A DNA stretch of 64,000 nt from Magnolia sinica (lineage: Eukaryota > Streptophyta > Magnoliopsida > Magnoliales > Magnoliaceae): assembly GCF_029962835.1 (NCBI RefSeq), contig NC_080573.1:90763501-90827500 (forward strand), given 5' to 3'. Under the pieces are notes generated by a model that was not told where the DNA came from, made no database searches, and saw only the letters and a list, made by a program, of their open reading frames with translations. A program made the translations under genes and the position numbers. Below, one piece after another: positions 58,400-64,000 of this stretch (the first letter of the stretch is position 1; each line of letters opens with the position of its first letter).

Positions 58400-58735
58400 A
58401 TGACAATAATGAGCAGCAGCCGTGTACTGATCGTGGGTGGCTCTGGCCACATGGGTCGAAGGATGGTGCGAGCGAGCCTTGCACTTGGCCATCCCACATA
58501 TGTGCTATTTCGAGACGAGAACATCAATGACATGGAAAAGGTGGAGCTGCTCCTGGATTTGAAACAAGAGGGTGCACACCTTGTGTCCGGCTCATTCGAT
58601 GACCGTGATAGCCTTGTGCGAGCCGTTAAGGATGTGGATGTGGTGATCTCGACCGTTGCAGGAAACCATATCCAAGATGCCATTCTGGAGCAGCTGAAGC
58701 TCGTAGACATCCTCAAAGAAATGGGCCATATCAAG
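58400..58735 (+). CDS. PLR: pinoresinol-lariciresinol reductase-like protein, exon 1 (orphan)
   Basis: 112 codons, open from the ATG at 58400 (a second ATG lies three codons on). The N-terminus has the Rossmann NADPH motif GxxGxxG (residues 13-19, GGSGHMG) after the strand VLIV, then LVSGSFDDRDSLVRAVKDVD (about residues 74-92) and VVISTVAG, as in the PIP-family reductases that act in lignan synthesis; the AHLVSGSF and LEQLKLVDILKE blocks resemble PLR more than isoflavone or phenylcoumaran reductases. These NADPH enzymes reduce pinoresinol to lariciresinol and secoisolariciresinol in the cytosol. The exon ends AAG|GTGTG in phase 0, a plausible donor. The usual protein is about 310 residues; the expected next block (RFLPSEFG) was not found in the following 5 kb, so this is a gene fragment or has a very long intron. 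Confidence 0.78.
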
Positions 58736-59827
58736 GTGTGTGACCATAGCTGGGCTATTTTTCACCGTTCTGCACTTATTGAAAATGGACTAGAATTAAT
58801 CCTCTACCACACCCCACCTGATCTCTAAGAGACATAAATCTCAAGTGGGCCACACCAATGGGAAAATTTTAATCTAATACCCAAAGCCTCAAGTTCATGT
58901 AGTGTAGACCGCCTGAATTTAGGATTGTCCCTTCATCCAATGAACCAATGAAGGACGAGATGATGAACGATTGGATTGAATATAAACAAAAAGTTGACCC
59001 AACAGACATGAACAGTGGACGTTTCGATTCGCATGTATGGTTTCTGGGTCATCATGCAGTTGGGTCACTGCAAATGTTGCGTCCCACAAATACGAGTGAC
59101 CCACCCATCATCAGTTCATGAGAAATAACCCACCTGATGAGAGGGAAATGTGTCGCACTGGGACATGTGGGTCCCATGTCGGTTCCATCGACTTAAGTGA
59201 CAATCAGCCCCTTCCAATATGTCAGTTTTGGGATGAGTCTCAAGGTTCATGGCTTCGATCCAGCCCAAGTTTCAGGACCGTTCATTCATTAACGCCTGCT
59301 TCTGCCAGCCTCAAAGGGCGCGCAAGTGGACCCGACTGTGCCAAACTTATTTAACTCGAGTTTTTTTAAGCATCTGGATCAGGGGCTCTGCTCATGGCTA
59401 ACCCAGTGCCTTATCTCATGGACTGGACTGAGTCTGGACTATGGTCCTTAGCTGATGGGTTGTATTCGGACGTGCTTTGGCCTAGCCAACCAGGTCCATA
59501 TACGAGTTTACATTGGGTAGAGGATTCTGTATTCCCAAGCGGCCATTTCGATTAGGAATTCGAATGTCCGAGTATTCCTACTATCATAATTCTGACGTTT
59601 GGAGGATGGTAGGGATTAAAAAAATCCCAGCGATTTAAATGGCCACTGGGCCATTGCAATACCCAAAAGATGGGCACTTGGCTTTCCAAAAATAATAGGC
59701 AATTAAGGTATGGAACCCATGGGATGTAAGGTCTAAATCCATACAGGCACCATCTGTAGTACAGTATATATGGACCTGCCATCTCTCTTGCCATTGACTG
59801 GAAGGCTAAGGTCACCCATAAGAAGTG
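58736..59827. other. intron or intergenic sequence, no further reductase exon seen
   Basis: It begins with the putative donor GTGTGTG. No conserved reductase exon, no acceptor with following similarity, and no other gene recognised on either strand. Confidence 0.6.
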
Positions 59828-59835
59828 ATTTCTTG

Positions 59836-60327
59836 GGGCGCGGTTTGGGTGGATCCCTGGTGGATCCCTAACTGTGGGGCCCATTTTGATGTATATGTGT
59901 ATCCACACCGTCCATCATTTTTGACTGCTCATTTTAGGGATTGATCCTGAAAATGAAGCAGATCCAAATCTAAGGTGGACCATACCACAGGAAACACTCT
60001 TGATTGAATCCCCATCATTAAAAACTTCATGGGGGCCACCAGAATGTGTATTTTTCTTCCCAACTGTTGATAAGCTCACAAAGACCTGAATGAAGAGAGC
60101 ACACAAATATCAGCTTGATCCAAAGCTTTTGTGCCCATGAGAAGTTTTTAACAGTCGATTACCACTGTTTCCTGTCTTATGGTCCACCTGAGATTTATAT
60201 CTGCTTCATCTTTGGGATTTTTCTCTAGAATGACTTTTCAAAACAGATGGACGGTGTAGAAATAAGGCAAGTAAATCACCCCACGGTCAGGGATCTCACC
60301 CACCTCAGCGGATCTGGGCTGCGCCTA
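59836..60327. mobile_element. hAT-like MITE, 492 bp, with 8-bp target duplication
   Basis: Flanked by ATTTCTTG at 59828-59835 and 60328-60335. Ends are GGGCGCGG and, inverted, TAGGCGCAGCC. The outer arms form a long imperfect inverted repeat: GGATCCCTAACTGTGGGG near 59861 against the inverse of CCCCACGGTCAGGGATC near 60279, and CACACCGTCCATC near 59905 against GATGGACGGTGTAG near 60246. No coding capacity. The 8-bp duplication and GGCGC-type ends suggest hAT; the superfamily call is inference. Confidence 0.78.
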
Positions 60328-60335
60328 ATTTCTTG

Positions 60336-61170
60336 AGAAGAACGAGCAATCAAAGGTGGGACCAACGTTATGATGAATGTCCAGCAATGGCAGCACAATT
60401 TTAGTATGATCAATATGGACAGTCGATTTTCCAAGGTATTGATTAAGGGTAGATCATCCAATGTGATTTTCAAGATAAACAATTAAGGATGGGATTGACA
60501 TGATGGATGTCATATATCAATGATTATAACATTTGTAGCATGGTTAATATTTACTATCAATTTGCCTATACGTTGATTAGAAGATTAGGATCATTCAAGG
60601 AAAGTGATTTTTCAGACAGGGATGGATAATCTACAGTGGGACCCATATGATAGATGGTCTAGATCAATGATTGGACTTATAGTGTGTTTAATTAATATGG
60701 ACCATCCATTTCTCTAGGCGTTGGATTAATGTTTAAAATCATCAAATGTATCTCATTTTTAAGAGGGATGGACAATCAAGGGTGAACCCACATAACCTAT
60801 AGTCTAGGTCAATGATTAGACCATTCGCATTATGATCATGGACCATCCATTTCTCTAACTAATAAATGAGCAGTTAAGATCATCCAACACAAGTGATTAA
60901 TTAAATGGGAAAACAACAGTATATGATGGATGGTTTACATTAATGATTAACCTTATGTACTTGTACAATCCATTTGGGTGTCCATTTCACTAACCATTGA
61001 GTGCACCCTTGGGATGTTCCAAAAAAAGTGACTTTTTTAAGGAGATGGCAGATCATGGACAGAACCACAAGATGGATGGCCAAGGTCAATAATCAAATGT
61101 AGTATGATCTATATGGGTTGTTGATTTCCCTTAACAGTTGTGGATTATTCATATCCATTTTTTTCTCAAG
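60336..61170. repeat. degenerate tandem array of about 140-bp units, six copies
   Basis: The landmark TCAATGATTA (or a variant) recurs at about 60385, 60518, 60665, 60810, 60941 and 61087, spacings 131-147 bp. Units carry GATGGACAATCA, a GATGGTCTAGG-like stretch, GGACCATCCATTTCTCT and ATCATCCAA...GTGATTTT in fixed order. The copies are strongly diverged. Confidence 0.75.
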
Positions 61171-61520
61171 TGGGCAATATCCATTCCACTCATCAAAATT
61201 GATTGCATGCTATACAATTTATTTTTCAGAGTTATAGTTGAATAGAGTGGGCCAGATTTGTTCATTTAATTTGGATGCTTTTGAAATAAATAAACAGTAC
61301 ACAACATTGGTTTTCCTAACTAGCTAGTAAGCCAACCAAACCCAATTCAATACTTGGAAATCCATAAATCCAGGTCATCTAAATGCCCCCCGGGAGTTCT
61401 TTTTGCCTCTGTCCCTGGCTTGGATTAAGCGTCCATAGCTACCACAGAGGTCCACATGCTCTTAGTGTTTCAAGAATTAAAAGCGTTCATGTTGCGAACT
61501 CTTTGGCATGTGGACTACAG

Positions 61521-61620
61521 CACTACAACAAAAAGTGGATTAGCCAACGATTTATGTGACTAATTTACCGGCGCTAATTAAAATGGGCATCGATTAGCGA
61601 TCGGGTATATATACCGTACT
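61521..61620 (+). mobile_element. CACTA (En/Spm-like) transposon terminus
   Basis: CACTACAACAAAAAGTGGAT is a typical CACTA terminal inverted repeat. It is followed by subterminal motifs with TTTACCGGCGCTAATT and GATTAGCGATCGG, such as CACTA ends carry. The preceding trinucleotide is CAG. No matching TTGTTGTAGTG end was seen to the right in the window, so the element either runs past 64000 or is truncated. No transposase was seen. Confidence 0.68.
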
Positions 61621-61679
61621 AAAAGCTCTAGCCCTGTTTCTCTCCCCTCTCCCGACTCTCTCCCTCTCACCGCCCCCGA

Positions 61680-61681
<2 letters not shown>

Positions 61682-61739
<58 letters not shown>

Positions 61740-61764
61740 CCTCCCTCCCTCCTTTCCGATCTCG

Positions 61765-61838
<74 letters not shown>

Positions 61839-61951
61839 ACCAATAAATCTGATATTGTAACAAGTTGGGTAGATTTCTATCGCTACCCCTGAAAATGTCG
61901 CTCGATGCCACTGCACTCGAACACGTTTGCTATGTCCGCTGCACTCAATCG

Positions 61952-62009
<58 letters not shown>
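61682..62009. repeat. three (CT)n microsatellites
   Basis: CT runs at 61682-61729, 61767-61834 and 61955-62009, separated by CCCTCC and a short unique tract. Arg-Glu ORFs on the minus strand are translations of these runs. Confidence 0.95.
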
Positions 62010-62011
<2 letters not shown>

Positions 62012-63114
62012 GCACCTCATTCCTTTCATGCATCTCCCGATTTCTCCAAATCTCCCAAAACCCTAGAGATTTTAGTTGATTTCTCTAAATCTTCTAAAAC
62101 CTTATTCACATTCCAACTCTGCAGCTGCCTGAACTGAAGAGACTGGTCAGGTGGTTTTTTTCCTCTCTCTTTTAATCACTAATGGATTTTATTTTTTACT
62201 TCACTGGATTTGGGATTTTACAGGCCACTTATTTCTTACACAAAGCATGCTTGTATAGAATTTGAGCTATAAGCATGTCACATGTTTGACGAAATTCCTG
62301 AAACAAATGTGTGTAATTTTTATGTTTGTTTTTCTTAATGGTTTGGTAGGTCTTTTTTTTTTTTTTATGGTTTTGTTTTCATGTTTTGTTTATCTGTACT
62401 TGTACAGTACAAACATGCATCTCTTTTATTCTCCCATCATGCTGAAAACACTTGCCCCAATGAGGAGAAACAATCAAGCCAGAAACTATAGGGGGCTAAG
62501 GCTCTTCAGGACCTGCTACAGGTGAGGAGGCATGGAGCACATCGCTATGCCTGCACCATGGACCAGAGCACGATTACACAAGGAGACCACATACATAAAA
62601 CTTTAGCTATGAAATCATGAGAATACATAAAACTTTAGCTATGAAATCATGAGAATTTCTGTTTGGTATATGATTGACAAAGCATGATCATACAGCCAAC
62701 CCCAAATTGGTGGGATGAGGCTAGGATGATGATGATGGTGATGTAAATAAATAAAGAAAAAGAAATTCAAACAAAGATTAGTGACTGACCAGGGAGTAAA
62801 AACCCATCAAGAAAGATTACCTATTATGTAATGTGATGACATATTATGGTTGATTGAGAGTCCAAAATGATGCTGCCCAAATGATCCTAACCATCAGATC
62901 AGTCTGATATTGAGGTTGTTGTCTATCCCAAAAAGTGCCACTTAATTTGAAAGATCCTGATTCTGATACATGCATCACATGTGTAGGGTGCATGGATCAC
63001 CACCATTTTGAGACTGTTAGTGAACTACCACCATTGGTGTCATTTCAAATTAGATATTTGCTCCTTTTACTTTCTAACCAGAACTTTTGACTGATTGTGT
63101 GTGTGTATATGCAG
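62010..63114. other. intron/intergenic sequence upstream of the P450 exons
   Basis: AT-rich with T runs (62150, 62352). It holds a 32-bp duplication and, near 62690-62745, GCCAACCCCAAATTGGTGGG followed by ATGATGATGATGG, similar to the 3' tail motif of some plant SINEs. No exon upstream of 63115 could be supported. It ends in a good acceptor, GTGTGTGTATATGCAG. Confidence 0.55.
62593..62656. repeat. 32-bp perfect tandem duplication
   Basis: ACATAAAACTTTAGCTATGA... is present twice in direct succession with a period of 32 bp. Confidence 0.95.
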
Positions 63115-63363
63115 GCTAGAGCAAGAATATCTTCTACGGTGAAAGCTATAGTTGAAGAGAGAAGATCAAAGGGAGAGAACTCTGCTGGTAATAAGAAAAG
63201 TGATTTCCTTGAAATACTCCTATCAGCAAATAGCCTGTCTGAGGATGAAAGGGTGAGCTTTGTACTGGATTCTTTGTTGGGTGGGTGTGAGACCACCTCC
63301 CTCCTCATGGCATTGGCAGTTCTCTTCTTGGGTCAATCACCAGCTGCTTTGCAACAACTGAGG
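63115..63363 (+). CDS. CYP724: CYP724-type cytochrome P450, internal exon with the I-helix
   Basis: An 83-codon exon between the acceptor ATATGCAG and the donor AGG|GTAGAC, phase 0 at both sides. It begins [20 protein letters not shown] and carries [20 protein letters not shown], then the I-helix [18 protein letters not shown], in which G-x-E-T-T is the P450 oxygen-activation motif, and [13 protein letters not shown]. The FVLDSLLGG-x-ETTSLL wording is that of CYP724 rather than CYP90B, whose I-helix reads AGHETSS. CYP724 enzymes are ER-bound brassinosteroid C-22 hydroxylases (rice DWARF11). Upstream exons (membrane anchor, about 270 residues) were not found between 57663 and this exon; downstream exons would lie beyond 64000. 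Confidence 0.83.
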
Positions 63364-63504
63364 GTAGACACAATCTGTCTCTCTCCTCCCCTTTTAGCCA
63401 TTTCAAGCTCCATATAAAAAAGCTGAAATTCAATGGCCTTCTTTGAAATTTTTTATAAAAAGAAAAGAGAGAAAATGAAAGAAACCCTTTTTTTTTTGAA
63501 ACAG

Positions 63505-63591
63505 TCAGAGCATGAAAGTATAAGAAATGTGAAAGGAAAAGAAGAGTACTTGAACTGGGATGACTACAAGAAAATGGAGTTTACTCAACAT
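63505..63591 (+). CDS. CYP724: CYP724-type cytochrome P450, next exon
   Basis: A 29-codon exon in phase with the previous one: acceptor GAAACAG, then SEHESIRNVKGKEEYL and DDYKKMEFTQH, donor CAT|GTAAGTG. The EH-x-SIR...DYKKMEFTQ wording is the CYP724 J-helix to K-helix lead-in. The intron between the two is 141 bp. The next exon should begin with the VINEALR K-helix block (E-x-x-R); it is not in the window. Both exons are open and in frame, so the copy could be functional if the rest exists. Confidence 0.83.
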
Positions 63592-64000
63592 GTAAGTGTA
63601 ACTTTCTAATCTTTTAAATTAAGGCTATAGATTAATATATGACTTTATATTGGTTTCTTAAATGGTAGTGATTGGATAGATGGTACACGTGGCCCCAATG
63701 TGGAAGGATCATATCCTGATGATTTTAACTTATTGAATGATCAGGTGGGCCACACCACAGCCACCTGAGTATCTTTTGAGTGTCAAGGAGAACATGAAGA
63801 GGTCCAAAGGTAGTTAATTAGATTGGATGTCACACACAAATCAAAATTGGCCCACACCTAGAATTGTAGGTCAAACTCAAGCTAAAAAGCTTTTTAGTGG
63901 ATCAGCCTACTTTTAATGAATGGTGCAAAACACATGCTAGATTAACACTTTTTGTTTATTGCTTTTTCTAGCTGTCCTTGTTCTTTTTATTATTATTTTT
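63592..64000 (+). other. P450 intron, open at the window edge
   Basis: It starts with donor GTAAGTG and holds a GTGGGCCACACCACAGCCAC stretch like the modules of nearby repeats. No exon is seen before the end. Confidence 0.6.

Noticed and set aside
58342-58734. 130-codon minus-strand ORF opposite the reductase exon
   Set aside because: Shadow of the plus-strand exon, which has the GxxGxxG motif, ATG, TATA box and donor site.
61578-62033. Arg-Glu-rich 151-codon minus-strand ORF
   Set aside because: It is the translation of GA runs opposite the CT microsatellites; no start context or homology.
62262-62525. 87-codon hydrophobic ORF that might be a P450 membrane anchor exon
   Set aside because: Phe runs come from a T-rich tract; no Pro-rich hinge or WPLLG-type P450 N-terminal motif, and no supported splice site joins it to 63115.

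Overview
The window is plant nuclear DNA: polypurine tracts and tRNA-iMet-type primer sites of LTR retrotransposons, GT-AG introns, a pinoresinol-lariciresinol-reductase-type exon and a CYP724-type P450. The recurring modules CACCTTGATGTATG / CACACCGTCCATC match repeats I recall from magnoliid trees (Lauraceae/Magnoliaceae type), so a woody magnoliid is my best guess; that rests on memory, not on a search. I found no tRNA, rRNA, CRISPR or prokaryotic features.

Layout. Positions 1-57662 are one nest of LTR retrotransposons that can be unpicked from target-site duplications (TSDs). Layer 1 is a decayed Tat-lineage Ty3/Gypsy element (about 8.3 kb of its own DNA: gag end, protease, RT, two RNase H domains, integrase, an antisense ORF, 3' LTR); its 5' end lies left of the window. 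Layer 2, inserted into it: solo LTR A1 (1969-5362, TSD GTTTC), the chromodomain Gypsy element B1 (7416-42230, TSD GCAGA), the minus-strand element C (42245-51987, TSD ATCAC/GTCAC) and a 1.4-kb solo LTR (54197-55618, TSD CCCTC). Layer 3, inserted into B1: element B2 in its 5' LTR (8296-22595), solo LTR D in its gag (26819-31282) and a truncated reverse LTR E in its 3' LTR (35718-39000). Layer 4: solo LTR A2 inside the 5' LTR of B2 (10345-13489, TSD GTTAT).

B2 and C share an odd architecture: LTRs of about 4.7-5.5 kb around an internal region of only about 380-390 bp that keeps a primer-binding site and polypurine tract but no coding sequence. Their termini, primer site and polypurine tract match B1, which carries gag-pol, so B1-type elements are the likely source of their enzymes. 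Their LTRs are packed with minisatellites and with modules that resemble the arm of a hAT-type MITE found intact further right.

Positions 57663-64000 are host DNA: a 90-bp tandem repeat, exon 1 of a pinoresinol-lariciresinol-reductase-like gene with a TATA box, a hAT-like MITE with an 8-bp TSD, a degenerate array of about 140-bp units, a CACTA transposon terminus, CT microsatellites, and two internal exons of a CYP724-type brassinosteroid C-22 hydroxylase whose upstream exons are not seen here. No intact host gene is complete within the window.
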